Numbered from the stretch's first letter, positions 42,988-52,482 are shown. The stretch: 64,000 bases of DNA from Acetobacter conturbans (GCF_011516755.1 NZ_WOSY01000013.1:1-64000), one strand, 5' to 3'. Program-made: numbers and translations. The notes: generated by a model from the sequence alone, not told the origin.

Positions 42988-44247
42988 TCAGAAAGGCGAG
43001 CTGGCGGCGATGGCGTCATCCAGCCGTTGCAGGATGTCGTCCACCTGTCCGGACTGGAGCAGGAGACCGGGTTTGAACTGGAGCACGCGCGGGTCGAGCG
43101 TGGAGAAGATGGCCCACACGCCGCGCTTGTACAGTTCACGCATGACGGGTTTCGCACCTTCGGCAGCGGCGAATTCAAGACCAATGATGAGGCCTTCCTG
43201 CCGGATGCCGACAAACCAGTCTGACTGGCGTTTTCGGATTTCCGCAAGACCCGCCGCGAACTGTGCGATGATGGCGTGGACATTGGCGACGGTTTCGGCG
43301 CTGGTCGTCAGGTCGAGCACGGCGCTGGCGACATGACAGCCCACTTCCGAGCCGGAGAATGTGGACATGTGGGCAAACCCGTCCTCCTCCAGCCAGCCAC
43401 TGGCCTGTTTCGTCATCAACAGGGCACCGAAGGGGTAGATGCCCCCTCCCAGTCCCTTGGACGTGACGAGGAGATCAGGGCGTACATCCTGACGGGAAAT
43501 GGCCCAGAGCGCGCCTGAACGCATCAGACCGGTCTGCACCTCATCGGCGATGTAGAGCGTGCCTGTTTCGTCGCACATGCGGCGAATTTCTGCGAGATAT
43601 CCTGGTGCGGGCAAAGGAAAACCATAAGTGGCGGGAATGGTTTCCATGATCACCGCAGCGGCTGGTTCCGCTGTTAGTGCTGCGTACATGGCGTCGCGAT
43701 CGTTGAACGGCACCTGCACGAATTCTTCAGGGCGATCCGCAAGGAACAACTTGCTGAATCGCTCATCGCCAGTGGCCACGGCAAGGCCGGTATGCCCATG
43801 ATAGGCCTTGCTGATGGAGATGATGCGGCGGCGTTTCGTGGCGTAACGGGCGCTCTTGATGGCGAGGTCGATCGCCTCACTTCCGCTTGTGGCGTAGGCC
43901 ACACGTTCGAAAGGCTTGCCTGAGAGCTGGAGCAGCTTCATGGCCAGCGCCGTGCGCGACGGAGACGGGAAGTGATGGTTGCCGATGTCGAAATACTTCA
44001 GCCCCTCTGTAAGGGCTGCGATGAGATCGGGATTGCGGTGACCAAGATTGTAGGTGCCGCCGTTTAGATGGACATCGATCAGTTCGTGGCCGTCCAGATC
44101 GGTCAGCACATAGCCTTCGCGGCGTCCGATAACGAGGGGAACATCGACGTCCTGCCAGAACCGCGTCTTATGAGGGTTCCAGAATTCTTCCGAGGCAGCG
44201 AGGACATCCGCCTTGTTTCCGAAGCCGGCCAGGTAAGGATCGGCCAT
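42988..44247 (-). CDS. Class III PLP-dependent aminotransferase
   Basis: A 418-residue fold-type I PLP enzyme. YVLTDLDGHELIDVHLNGGTYNLGH-type start, cofactor phosphate site ATSGSEAIDLAIKSAR, TLYIADEVQTGLMRSG, and the Schiff-base lysine in LLVTSKGLGGGIYPFGALLM. Relatives include acetylornithine/putrescine aminotransferases and phospho-lyases acting on phosphoethanolamine or phosphohydroxylysine. ATG 44247 with GGGAGAA upstream is preferred to an extended frame reaching 44346. First gene of the aminotransferase, kinase, permease set, divergent from an AraC regulator. Confidence 0.9.
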   Translation of the reverse strand: MADPYLAGFGNKADVLAASEEFWNPHKTRFWQDVDVPLVIGRREGYVLTDLDGHELIDVHLNGGTYNLGHRNPDLIAALTEGLKYFDIGNHHFPSPSRTALAMKLLQLSGKPFERVAYATSGSEAIDLAIKSARYATKRRRIISISKAYHGHTGLAVATGDERFSKLFLADRPEEFVQVPFNDRDAMYAALTAEPAAAVIMETIPATYGFPLPAPGYLAEIRRMCDETGTLYIADEVQTGLMRSGALWAISRQDVRPDLLVTSKGLGGGIYPFGALLMTKQASGWLEEDGFAHMSTFSGSEVGCHVASAVLDLTTSAETVANVHAIIAQFAAGLAEIRKRQSDWFVGIRQEGLIIGLEFAAAEGAKPVMRELYKRGVWAIFSTLDPRVLQFKPGLLLQSGQVDDILQRLDDAIAASSPF

Positions 44248-44474
44248 GATCTTTCTCCCACTGTCGCATAAAAGGGCCAGCTTTGGCGTGGCCTTGTCGA
44301 CACATGCTAGGTGCGGGAGGGAAGGGGGATAATGACAGACGGGCACAATCTCATGACATCCGGCAACGATTGTGTTTCGTGTAAGAAATGAATTGACAGG
44401 AAGAGGATTGCCTATTCATCCTGTTTCTTTTCTACACCCGATCCGATGGTCGGACGGACTGTTCCGACCCCAAA

Positions 44475-45554
44475 ATGATGAGAAGTCCCGTCGGAATGAT
44501 GCACATGCCAGTTCAGGGACGCTCCGGTTCATCCGTTGTCTCGACAACGGTGCTGGCATCCGTGGTGTATGGCCTTGATGATTTCATTGCGCGACTGGGC
44601 GCTCAGCCTGTGCACGTGTTCAGTCGGTGTGGACTGGAGGGCGGACTCAGGAACGCTCCATCCGACACGGTTCTTCTTGATACATACTGTCGTGCGCTGG
44701 ATTATGCGGCGAGCGAGACTGGTGCAAAGAATTTCGGCCTGTGGTTCGGGCATCAGTTCGCTCCCCGTCGATTGGGGATGCTGGGGTATGCAGCTCTTTC
44801 CTCTTCCGTGTTGGGAGAGGCGCTGGACAATCTGGCCTCATTCTTTCCCATTCATCAGGACAACAGCATCGTACGTCATCAGAAAGAAGGAGCATTGTGC
44901 CGGCTGGAATATGACGTGGTGGATCCGCTGATCCATGACCATCGGCATGACGCGGAGCTTTCACTGGCCGTATTCTGCAATATTATAAGGGAAGCTCGTG
45001 GTCCGGACTGGATGCCGATGAGCGTATCGTTCCGGCACAAAGCCCCATCATGCACTGATGAGCATGAAAAGGCTTTTGGTTGCCCGGTGTTTTTTGGACA
45101 GGCTACTAACGCTATCCTGTTTTCTTCGGATATCCTGTCCACGCCCATGCCAGCAGCAGACAGTCTTCTGTTCAGTGCCATCAAGGACGGGCTGCTTCAG
45201 ATAGAGGCGACCAAACAGTCACTGAATCAGGATTTCTTGATGCAGGTCCGGCGGATCATCTTTGATCTTCTGCCCCATGGGTATCCCTCCATCTCGCAGG
45301 TTGCCGAGCGCCTCGGATGTCCTTACTGGACGTTCCAGCGGCGTCTGGTTGACGCAGGCTTCACTTACAGGCTGCTGGTTGAGGACGTGCGGCGGCATCA
45401 CGCGGTAAAATATCTGCGGGAAGACGAACATTCGGTGGCGCAGACTGCTTTTCTCCTTGGTTACAGCGAGGGGAGCGCCTTCACACGTGCCTTTACCCGC
45501 TGGTATGGATGCTCGCCGCGCAACTGGGTCTGTACACGCACGGCCACAGGCTGA
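44475..45554 (+). CDS. AraC-family regulator with arabinose-binding-type sensor domain (OruR-like)
   Basis: A 359-residue regulator of the PF12625 type. The N-terminal sensor domain (residues 30-210) contains RAPRRLGMLGYAALSSS-like sequence (FAPRRLGMLGYAALSSSVLG). The HTH_18 domain (about 255-350) contains ISQVAERLGCPYWTFQRRLV and SVAQTAFLLGYSEGSAFTRA followed by FTRWYGCSPRNW. Family members (OruR, ArgR-like, GbuR-type) control amino-acid or guanidino-acid use. Divergent from the aminotransferase operon, its likely target. Several nearby ATGs make the exact start uncertain. Confidence 0.9.
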   Translation: MMRSPVGMMHMPVQGRSGSSVVSTTVLASVVYGLDDFIARLGAQPVHVFSRCGLEGGLRNAPSDTVLLDTYCRALDYAASETGAKNFGLWFGHQFAPRRLGMLGYAALSSSVLGEALDNLASFFPIHQDNSIVRHQKEGALCRLEYDVVDPLIHDHRHDAELSLAVFCNIIREARGPDWMPMSVSFRHKAPSCTDEHEKAFGCPVFFGQATNAILFSSDILSTPMPAADSLLFSAIKDGLLQIEATKQSLNQDFLMQVRRIIFDLLPHGYPSISQVAERLGCPYWTFQRRLVDAGFTYRLLVEDVRRHHAVKYLREDEHSVAQTAFLLGYSEGSAFTRAFTRWYGCSPRNWVCTRTATG

Positions 45555-45689
45555 AAATACCCGTGAAACCGCTCCCCGGCGTCCGCGCTGCCACCGTGTG
45601 TCGTCATTCTTTCTGGCATTGCCTGAACTCGTGAAGTCTAAACAGGCAATCCAATAATCAGATATATATCAATTATCAAAGAAAAAACT

Positions 45690-46709
45690 TTACCCTACTT
45701 CTGATATTGTTGATTTATATGTATTTATTATTTCATTGACAAAAACATTTATTATACGATTATTCTTATCTATATTTCTAAATGCGACATAATGCTGGGA
45801 TGAAAAATTGTAAATAGACTGCTTTATGGCGCGCATTTGATTGTTTTTTACATAAGGAAGAGCCGATTGCTCCGGCAGAAATCCAATAAAACTGCCCGAG
45901 AGGATCATCATCAGTTGTGCTTCCATATGCACAATGCTGCCGCTTGCACGTGGATGCCGAATACGCTGAAGATCTTCGAGCTTCCGGTATGCCCGGACAG
46001 AAAATCGGGCCTGATCAATCATGTCTTTCGAAATATTCGCATCCTTCATTTCAAAGAACGGATGCAGGTTACCGCAATACAGCCCGTGAGGCTCTTCGCA
46101 GAGTTCGACGTAATGCACGCCGGGAGCATGGCGGGCGAAAGGTCCGATCACGACGTCCCGGGTTCCCTCAGCCACCTGAAGCTCCAGATCCTGCGGTACA
46201 CCCAGACGCAAATCGATATAAACATTGGGAATTTGATCGATCACGCGGGCCAGCACATGCTGAAGAGCCATATGCGGACTGTTGATGATCCCGCCAATCG
46301 TGCCGATGCGAAGCCTGCCGCCCAGTTCGGCCGGAGCCTGACTGATTCTTGATTGAAAGGTTTCTATGCTTTCAAACAAGTCCTGAATGGCCTCGATCGT
46401 CTCCTCTCCCAGAGGTGTCAGACGAAACCCCTTGCGACCACGAAGACACAAAGCCCCGCCCAGCCGCTGCTCCAGCGCGGCCAGATGAGTGCTCAATGTC
46501 GACTGGCTGAGATTCAGGACGATCTGCGCCGCCGCGAAGCTGCCCGTTTCCGCAAGTGTTGCAAACACACGCAGCAGGCGGAGATCGATATTGTCGAACC
46601 GGCGGATTCGTGTGGCTCCCGCAACAGGTTGCCTTTTCGGAGGGCTGACATCCTGTTTTTTGGAACCCGTCATGGGCTGGGTAGCAGGCTGATATTTCTT
46701 AGGATTCAT
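45690..46709 (-). CDS. LysR-family regulator at the end of the guanidino-type operon
   Basis: A 339-residue LysR regulator. A basic, disordered tail of about 35 residues precedes the HTH (IDLRLLRVFATLAETGSFAA then LNLSQSTLSTHLAALEQRLG). The effector domain follows (LRIGTIGGIINSPHMALQHV to the C-terminus). ATG 46709 with AGGAAAC upstream overlaps the ureohydrolase gene by 11 bp, so it is the last gene of that operon rather than divergent from it. The AT-rich last 100 bp differ from the operon's base composition. Confidence 0.9.
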   Translation of the reverse strand: MNPKKYQPATQPMTGSKKQDVSPPKRQPVAGATRIRRFDNIDLRLLRVFATLAETGSFAAAQIVLNLSQSTLSTHLAALEQRLGGALCLRGRKGFRLTPLGEETIEAIQDLFESIETFQSRISQAPAELGGRLRIGTIGGIINSPHMALQHVLARVIDQIPNVYIDLRLGVPQDLELQVAEGTRDVVIGPFARHAPGVHYVELCEEPHGLYCGNLHPFFEMKDANISKDMIDQARFSVRAYRKLEDLQRIRHPRASGSIVHMEAQLMMILSGSFIGFLPEQSALPYVKNNQMRAIKQSIYNFSSQHYVAFRNIDKNNRIINVFVNEIINTYKSTISEVG

Positions 46710-47661
46710 GTTTCCTGAAATACAGGATACGTCCGATAAAATTAAGCAGCAATTGAGCCGCGAGGATCGGGGTTATCTTGGCAAGATCATAATCCGGCGC
46801 AACCTCGACCAGATCGATCCCCGCAACACGGCCGCGGGCTGCCAGAGCCGCGAGCAGTTCCAGTATTTCATAATACTGGAAACCACCGTGGCTCGGCGTG
46901 CCTGTCCCCGGTGCGATGGACGGATCGAACGCATCGATGTCGATGGAAAGATAATAGTTCACACCAGAAGGAATGCGTTCGAGCAGGGCTTCCAGTCCGA
47001 GCTTGCGCACCTGCCTTACACTGAGGATATCCGAACCGAACTCCCGGGCATCCGCATAGCCTTCGCGGGCCGTCGAAGAAACGTTGCGGATGCCGATCTG
47101 TGTCATGCCGGTGATATAAGGCTGTTCGGCGGCACGCCGCATCGGATTGCCGTGACCGTGCCGGACACCCTGTCGCTCATCCACGAAATCGAGATGTGCG
47201 TCGATCTGGATAAGGTGCATGGGAGGCTGATCGTCGAATGCCCGGATGCACGGGATGTTGATCGAATGATCGCCGCCCAGCACCACGGGCAACGCACCCG
47301 CCGCCAGAATCGCGCGCACGCCCTTTTCGATATTCGCATGACTGCGTTCAGTATCGGTATGCACGATGTCGGCGTCACCAACATCGACAATCCGTCCTCC
47401 CGATCCGTCGAGATAGACCCGGTCGTCTTCATGATCATAGGCGCCAGCATGACCGAAGGCGAAGAGTGTGGAGGCCTCGCGGATGCTGCGGGGACCAAAG
47501 CGCGTGCCGCTCCGCCACTGTGTGCCGCAGTCGAAGGGGGCTCCGAGAATGGCGACATCCGCCTCGATTGCCGACCAGTCCGTCTGGATCGGGTATTTTC
47601 CAAAGCTGCAGATACCCACAAAAGGCAGATCGAGGCGACCGCCATCATAACCGTTGTTCAT
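46699..47661 (-). CDS. Ureohydrolase (agmatinase/guanidinobutyrase family), copy 1
   Basis: A 320-residue binuclear metal hydrolase of the arginase/agmatinase family, which removes urea from guanidino compounds. All ligand motifs are present: VVLGGDHSI, IQIDAHLDFVDERQGVRHGH and YLSIDIDAFDPSIAPGTGTP. ATG 47661 has GGGAGG upstream and overlaps the stop of the sister gene (ATGA). Substrates in the family include agmatine, 4-guanidinobutyrate, 3-guanidinopropionate and guanidine; the sequence does not decide. Confidence 0.88.
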   Translation of the reverse strand: MNNGYDGGRLDLPFVGICSFGKYPIQTDWSAIEADVAILGAPFDCGTQWRSGTRFGPRSIREASTLFAFGHAGAYDHEDDRVYLDGSGGRIVDVGDADIVHTDTERSHANIEKGVRAILAAGALPVVLGGDHSINIPCIRAFDDQPPMHLIQIDAHLDFVDERQGVRHGHGNPMRRAAEQPYITGMTQIGIRNVSSTAREGYADAREFGSDILSVRQVRKLGLEALLERIPSGVNYYLSIDIDAFDPSIAPGTGTPSHGGFQYYEILELLAALAARGRVAGIDLVEVAPDYDLAKITPILAAQLLLNFIGRILYFRKHES

Positions 47662-48608
47662 ACCATCCTCCCGGCCGCAATGGCGCAAAGCAGTTCAAAC
47701 ATCATTGTCGCACCCGCCAGCGACGTGATGCCGCCCGCATCGAAAGGTGGTGAAACTTCCACGACGTCACAGCCGATGATGTTGAGGCCGTTGAGGCCCC
47801 GGACCATTTTCTGAGCTTCACGCATCAGGAACCCACCCGCTTCGGGCGTGCCCGTGCCGGGCGCTACAGAAGGATCGAGGCAATCGATGTCGAACGAGAC
47901 ATACACCGGGCCATCGCCCACGCGTTCCCGGATGGCGCGGACCACACCGTCCGGCCCCAGATCCATGGCTTCATCCATGAGGATGAGACGAAATCCGGCG
48001 TTGCGGGCAAAATCGTAATCTGTCGGAGAGTAAAGCGAGCCCCGCAGTCCGATCTGGAGCGTGCGACTGCTGTCGATCAGTCCCTCTTCCACCGCGCGAC
48101 GAAAAGGCGTGCCGTGCGTGTAGCGGTTCTTGCCGAAATATGTATCACCCGTGTCGGTATGACTGTCGAAATGGATCAGCCCCACGGGACGATCCGCCGC
48201 AAGCCCGCGCAGGATGGGCAGGCTGACCAGATGGTCGCCGCCCGCTGTGATGGGCACCGCTCCTGCGGCGGCAATTCCGGCATAATGCGCGGTGATCATG
48301 TCGAGGCAATCCGTCACGTTGAAGGGATTGACTGGACAATCCCCGATATCGGCGACGTTCAGCACGCTATAGGGCGCGATACCGTTGGCATTGACCTGAC
48401 GCATCAGCGATGAGGCGTTACGCAGTTCACGCGGACCGTGGCGCGCGCCGGAGCGGTTGGTTGTGCCGCCGTCATAGGGAATGCCGGTGAAGACGGCATC
48501 ATAGCCCTCCGGCCCGCTGGCCAGTGGCAGGCGCATGAAGGTCGGCACGCCAGCAAAGCGCGGCACCTGGCTTGCATCGGTAATGTGGGTTTCGCCGTGG
48601 CTCGTCAT
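47658..48608 (-). CDS. Ureohydrolase (agmatinase/guanidinobutyrase family), copy 2
   Basis: A 316-residue second member with intact metal ligands: ITAGGDHLVS, GLIHFDSHTDTGDTYFG and YVSFDIDCLDPSVAPGTGTP. The motifs DSHTDTGDxYFG and HGTPFRRAVEEGLID resemble guanidinobutyrase/guanidinopropionase (GbuA/GpuA) more than arginase. It is clearly divergent from copy 1, so the pair is not a recent duplication. Its start overlaps the creatininase-like gene stop (48605-48608). The two may act on different substrates or form a mixed oligomer. Confidence 0.88.
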   Translation of the reverse strand: MTSHGETHITDASQVPRFAGVPTFMRLPLASGPEGYDAVFTGIPYDGGTTNRSGARHGPRELRNASSLMRQVNANGIAPYSVLNVADIGDCPVNPFNVTDCLDMITAHYAGIAAAGAVPITAGGDHLVSLPILRGLAADRPVGLIHFDSHTDTGDTYFGKNRYTHGTPFRRAVEEGLIDSSRTLQIGLRGSLYSPTDYDFARNAGFRLILMDEAMDLGPDGVVRAIRERVGDGPVYVSFDIDCLDPSVAPGTGTPEAGGFLMREAQKMVRGLNGLNIIGCDVVEVSPPFDAGGITSLAGATMMFELLCAIAAGRMV

Positions 48609-49378
48609 AGTCCGAATTCCTTGCGAATGGCGTCGGCCAGCAGGCGTGTATGGTCATCCATCAGCCACTGGCCTTTCTCGGCGGTCGAACCCTGCGCCCG
48701 GGCCAGAACGCCCGAAGGCGGAACGAAATCGGCCCGCAACGGCCAGCGGTCATAGGGGGGGAATGTGGCTGGCCCGTCATCCGGGGTTTTGCCCATATCC
48801 ACCAGATCAGCCCGCAGAAGCAGCATGAGGGAGGTTTCCAGCAGGCTCGCGTGTTCGAGTTCCGTGCCGGGGAACCCTGCGGGAAACAGGCGATCCAATG
48901 TCGCGCGTTCGACAAAATCCCAGTATTCGAGGCGCATGGCGGTCACCCCCTCGATCCCGTCGCGCCGGATGTCGCGCATGGCGAGATCAAGACCTTCGAC
49001 GGCTGGCCACGCGTTTTCGAAATGGCCATTGACCAGCACGATCCGCCGGACACCGTGATGGGCCAGCCGACAGACAATGTCGCGGATCACAAGTGTCAGT
49101 GTATGGGCATCCAGCCCGATGGTGCCGGGAAAATGCTCGCCGCCGCCTGAGCGCGGTTGCGACTTGTAACCATAGGGCAGGGTAGGGGCGACCAGCCCTC
49201 CCACCTTCTTGGCCACACGCTGGGCGACGGCCGTGGGAAGGATCTGGTCGACATTCAGAGGCAGATGAGGGCCGTGCTGCTCCGTGGCGCCGAGTGGCAG
49301 AAACACCACTGGATTTTCGGCTATACGGGCCGCGAAGTCAGGCCACGCGAGTTCGGCGAGTTGAACGGTTTTGGACAT
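48605..49378 (-). CDS. Creatininase-family amidohydrolase
   Basis: A 257-residue member of the creatinine amidohydrolase family. Metal ligands are visible in VVFLPLGATEQHGPHLPLNVD-type sequence (Glu, His, Asp) and RRIVLVNGHFENAWPAVEGL, plus HASLLETS. Creatininase opens the creatinine ring; relatives hydrolyse formamides in flavin synthesis or process mycofactocin. In an operon with two ureohydrolases, a cyclic guanidine or other amide substrate is attractive but inferred. ATG 49378 is chosen over a longer frame that overlaps the SDR gene. Confidence 0.87.
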   Translation of the reverse strand: MSKTVQLAELAWPDFAARIAENPVVFLPLGATEQHGPHLPLNVDQILPTAVAQRVAKKVGGLVAPTLPYGYKSQPRSGGGEHFPGTIGLDAHTLTLVIRDIVCRLAHHGVRRIVLVNGHFENAWPAVEGLDLAMRDIRRDGIEGVTAMRLEYWDFVERATLDRLFPAGFPGTELEHASLLETSLMLLLRADLVDMGKTPDDGPATFPPYDRWPLRADFVPPSGVLARAQGSTAEKGQWLMDDHTRLLADAIRKEFGL

Positions 49379-49409
49379 GATGAACTGAAGCCTCCAGACG
49401 GAAAGCAGG

Positions 49410-50120
49410 TCAGTGCATGGCGGCGCCGCCATCCACGTTAAGGCACTGGCCGGTGATGAAGGATGCGTCCGCAGACGCGAGGAAAAGGGCGACCCGCGCT
49501 ATTTCGTCAGGGCGCCCGATGCGCCCCATCGGATTGGAGAGATCCTGATTCTGCTTGAGAGGATCTTGCTCCGCGAAATTCAGCAACGGTGTGTCAATCG
49601 GACCCGGCGCGATGGCGTTCACCCGAATGCGGGGAGCGAGTTCGCGCGCCCAGGAGCGCGTCATGGACAGGATTGCCCCCTTGGTCGCGCAATAGGCGGA
49701 GGCTCCAGCGCGTCCGAGATAGGCCAGCTCGGATGCGATATTGAGGATGCAGCCGCCCTCACCCATGAAAGGCAGGGCACTCCGGGTCACCAGAAACGGA
49801 GCGCGCACATTGACGGCCAGCGTGAGATCGAGGGCGTCACATGTCAGGGCATCCAGCGTTTCTTCGATCATGATGCCCGCGCAGTTCACCAGAACGTCCA
49901 CCCGCTGCCCCAGACGATGGGCCGCTTCCGTGACGCCGCCCTGAATGGCCTGCGCATCGGCGAGATCGACCTCAAGACCTTGCAGCCCCGCCGCGGGGGC
50001 ATTGCGATCCAGCCCGATCACGGAAGCACCGGCTTCCTGCCAGGCCCGTGCAATGGCGAGACCGATACCGGAGGATGCGCCCGTCACCAGAATATGCTGG
50101 CGTGATGGATGTGCGTTCAT
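49410..50120 (-). CDS. Short-chain dehydrogenase/reductase (SDR)
   Basis: A 236-residue NAD(P)-dependent oxidoreductase. ILVTGASSGIGLAIARAWQE (cofactor site), VLVNCAGIM, the catalytic Ser in LNIASELAYLGRAGASAYCATKG-type sequence with Y-x3-K, VNAIAPGPIDTPLL, and C-terminal FITGQCLNVDGGAAMH. It would oxidise a hydroxyl or reduce a ketone in the pathway. It lies 6 bp after the sister SDR and upstream of the creatininase-like gene. Confidence 0.9.
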   Translation of the reverse strand: MNAHPSRQHILVTGASSGIGLAIARAWQEAGASVIGLDRNAPAAGLQGLEVDLADAQAIQGGVTEAAHRLGQRVDVLVNCAGIMIEETLDALTCDALDLTLAVNVRAPFLVTRSALPFMGEGGCILNIASELAYLGRAGASAYCATKGAILSMTRSWARELAPRIRVNAIAPGPIDTPLLNFAEQDPLKQNQDLSNPMGRIGRPDEIARVALFLASADASFITGQCLNVDGGAAMH

Positions 50121-50126
50121 CGGGAC

Positions 50127-50879
50127 CTACAGGGGATATTCGCCACGATCGACCTGGATCGTCTGGCCAGTGATGCTTGCGGCAAGCGGAGAGGCAAGAA
50201 ACAGATAGGTGTCGGCCACATCGGCAGCTTCCATGAGACCGGGGAGCGCCTGCCCTTCCATGATTGTGTTCAGGCAGTCGGTCTCGGTTTCGCCCGTGCG
50301 CCCGGCCATCGTCGCCAGAGAGCGCATGGCGGCCTCCGTGCGCACCCAGCCGGGCGCCACGGCATTGACACGGATACCCTGCGCACCAAGCTCAAGTGCC
50401 CAGGTTTTCGTAAGACCGATGATCGCATGTTTGGACGCGACATAGGCGCCGAACAGTGGCTCTGCCACACGGCCCCAGATGGATGCCGTGTTGATGATGG
50501 CCCCGCCTGCCCGCATGAGGGGACGGGCCAGCCGGGTGACATGGTAGGTGCCGACGACATTGGTGTGGATGATCCGCTCGAACACCGCGACGGTTTCGCT
50601 GTCCAGATTGTCCAGCGGTGTCAGGCGCTCAAGCCCGGCGTTATTGACCAGCACATCGATGGGGCCATGCCCGAGCAGACAGTCCGCGAGGGCGGAAGGA
50701 TCACCAATATCGGCCACCACGCCACGGGCATTGAGGGACGCGGCGACATCATGGATCGCGTCGTCATCGGCGAGCAGCGTCAGTAACGCGCCAGCGCGGG
50801 CGAAAGCCTGCGCCACCCCTAGGCCGATCCCCCGGCTCGCACCCGTGATAAAGACGGACTGATTCGAAAAATCCATCAT
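50127..50879 (-). CDS. Short-chain dehydrogenase/reductase (SDR), second
   Basis: A 250-residue SDR: VFITGASRGIGLGVAQAFAR, VLVNNAGLERL, catalytic Ser in IINTASIWGRVAEPLFGAYV with Y-x3-K, and VNAVAPGWVRTEAAM. It overlaps the ATPase stop by 4 bp (50876-50879) and so is coupled to the importer. Differs from the neighbouring SDR enough to suggest a separate step. Confidence 0.9.
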   Translation of the reverse strand: MMDFSNQSVFITGASRGIGLGVAQAFARAGALLTLLADDDAIHDVAASLNARGVVADIGDPSALADCLLGHGPIDVLVNNAGLERLTPLDNLDSETVAVFERIIHTNVVGTYHVTRLARPLMRAGGAIINTASIWGRVAEPLFGAYVASKHAIIGLTKTWALELGAQGIRVNAVAPGWVRTEAAMRSLATMAGRTGETETDCLNTIMEGQALPGLMEAADVADTYLFLASPLAASITGQTIQVDRGEYPL

Positions 50880-51667
50880 GCAGCAGCGGACTTTTTCGCA
50901 TCACGTCCGCGCAGGAGATGTAGGATTTCGGTGCGCAGATGAAAAAAGCGTTCACTGTCACGCACGTTTTCGTTTCTTTCGGAGCCGATCAGGGAGATGA
51001 CATCCACATCAGCAATGACACGCGCAGGACGGGGTCCGAAGACGATGATCCGGTCGGCAAGGAATACGGCTTCCTCGACATCGTGTGTAACAAAAATCGT
51101 GGTCTTTCCAGAATTCTTCTGGATTTTCCTTAGCTCGAACTGAAGGTCCTCGCGCAGATTGGCATCCAGCGCCCCAAAGGGTTCATCCATCAGCAACACA
51201 TCCGGATCGGCGGCGAGCGTGCGGGCGATGGCCACACGCTGGCGCATACCGCCAGAAATGCGCGAAGGGTAGCTTTTGGCGAAATCGGTCAGTCCGACCA
51301 GCTTGAGGAAATACTCCGCCCGTTCTTTTTTCTGGGCCGCAGAGAGGTCCCTGCGGAATCTCATGCCAAATTCGATATTTTTACGGACCGTCAGCCATGG
51401 GAATGAGGAATAGGACTGAAACACCATCCCACGCCGGATGTCCGGCGCGCCAACGGGCATGCCCTGCAGCAGGATCTCCCCGCTGCTCGGCGTGTCGAGA
51501 CCACCGATCATGCGCATGAGTGTGGTCTTGCCGCACCCTGAAGGACCAAGGAAAACCACGAACTGACCGGCGGGCACAGCCAGATTGAACGGCTGCTGCA
51601 CGACCGGGACATCGCCGAAAAATTTGGTGACGTCGTGGAACTGCAGATAGGAAGAGAGCTGTTCCAT
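50876..51667 (-). CDS. ABC importer ATPase (SsuB/TauB/NrtD type)
   Basis: A 263-residue ATPase: Walker A FLGPSGCGKTTLMRMIGG, Q-loop GMVFQSYSSFPWLTV, signature ISGGMRQRVAIARTLA, Walker B VLLMDEPFGALDANLR and switch His in IFVTHDVEEAVFLADR. It powers the importer with the permease at 51670 and the binding protein at 52479. ATG 51667 follows the permease stop by 2 bp; GTG 51673, overlapping that stop as GTGA, is an equal alternative. Confidence 0.93.
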   Translation of the reverse strand: MEQLSSYLQFHDVTKFFGDVPVVQQPFNLAVPAGQFVVFLGPSGCGKTTLMRMIGGLDTPSSGEILLQGMPVGAPDIRRGMVFQSYSSFPWLTVRKNIEFGMRFRRDLSAAQKKERAEYFLKLVGLTDFAKSYPSRISGGMRQRVAIARTLAADPDVLLMDEPFGALDANLREDLQFELRKIQKNSGKTTIFVTHDVEEAVFLADRIIVFGPRPARVIADVDVISLIGSERNENVRDSERFFHLRTEILHLLRGRDAKKSAAA

Positions 51668-51669
51668 GT

Positions 51670-52482
51670 TCACTGATACCTGAAGAGCTTGCGGTGCAGC
51701 AGGCGCAGACACTGGTCGGTCACGAGACCGATCAGACCGATCATGATGACGCCTGCCATGACCTGATCGGTTTTCATGAAGCGCCGCGCGGTCCAGATGA
51801 CAAAACCAAGGCCGCTATCGGAAGCCACGATTTCCGCGATGATGACATAGGTCCAGCACCAGCCGAGGCTGATGCGCATGCTGTCCATGAGCTGTGGCAA
51901 CATGGCAGGGAGAGCCACCGGCAGGAGCGTCTGTCGCGGACGTGCGCCCAGAGTATAGGCCGTTTCGAAATATTCGTTTGGAATACGCTTCATGTCGGCT
52001 GCGACCATCAGGACGAGCTGAAAGAAGGTGCCCAGCCACAGAAGGAATATCTTGGTTGTTTCCCCCACTCCGAACCAGATGATGGCCAGCGGCACCAGTG
52101 CCGGAACGGGAAGGTAGCGGATGAAGTCGATCATCGGCTCAAACGTGGCCCCGATGATGCGGTAACCACTCATCAGGATACCGAGCGGCACGGCCAGAAG
52201 TGCAGAGATGAGAAAGGCAAGCCAGACGCGCCGGATGGACACCAGCGTGTTGGGCAGCATCGAACCATCGACGGACATGTGGATAAAGGTCTGCGCCACT
52301 TTGAGCGGTGGGGGCAGGAAGACTGGTGCCACCACACGCAGCTCCACCAGTAACTGCCATCCGCCGAGGAAGACCGCCGCTCCCAGCAGGGCAGCCAGCA
52401 GGCTTGCACTATGCGGAACCTGCTGGCGGAAGCAGAGCAGGCTGCTCCGTTTTCGACGTGTGGGAGAAGCGGGCACGGTCAT
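51670..52482 (-). CDS. ABC importer permease (SsuC/TauC/NrtB type)
   Basis: A 270-residue permease with about six helices (LLAALLGAAVFLGGWQLLVE first) and the EAA-like loop ETAYTLGARPRQTLLPVALP that contacts the ATPase. Overlaps the binding-protein stop (52479-52482). Taurine, sulfonate, nitrate, cyanate, guanidine and other small nitrogen or sulfur solutes are carried by this family. Confidence 0.92.
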   Translation of the reverse strand: MTVPASPTRRKRSSLLCFRQQVPHSASLLAALLGAAVFLGGWQLLVELRVVAPVFLPPPLKVAQTFIHMSVDGSMLPNTLVSIRRVWLAFLISALLAVPLGILMSGYRIIGATFEPMIDFIRYLPVPALVPLAIIWFGVGETTKIFLLWLGTFFQLVLMVAADMKRIPNEYFETAYTLGARPRQTLLPVALPAMLPQLMDSMRISLGWCWTYVIIAEIVASDSGLGFVIWTARRFMKTDQVMAGVIMIGLIGLVTDQCLRLLHRKLFRYQ

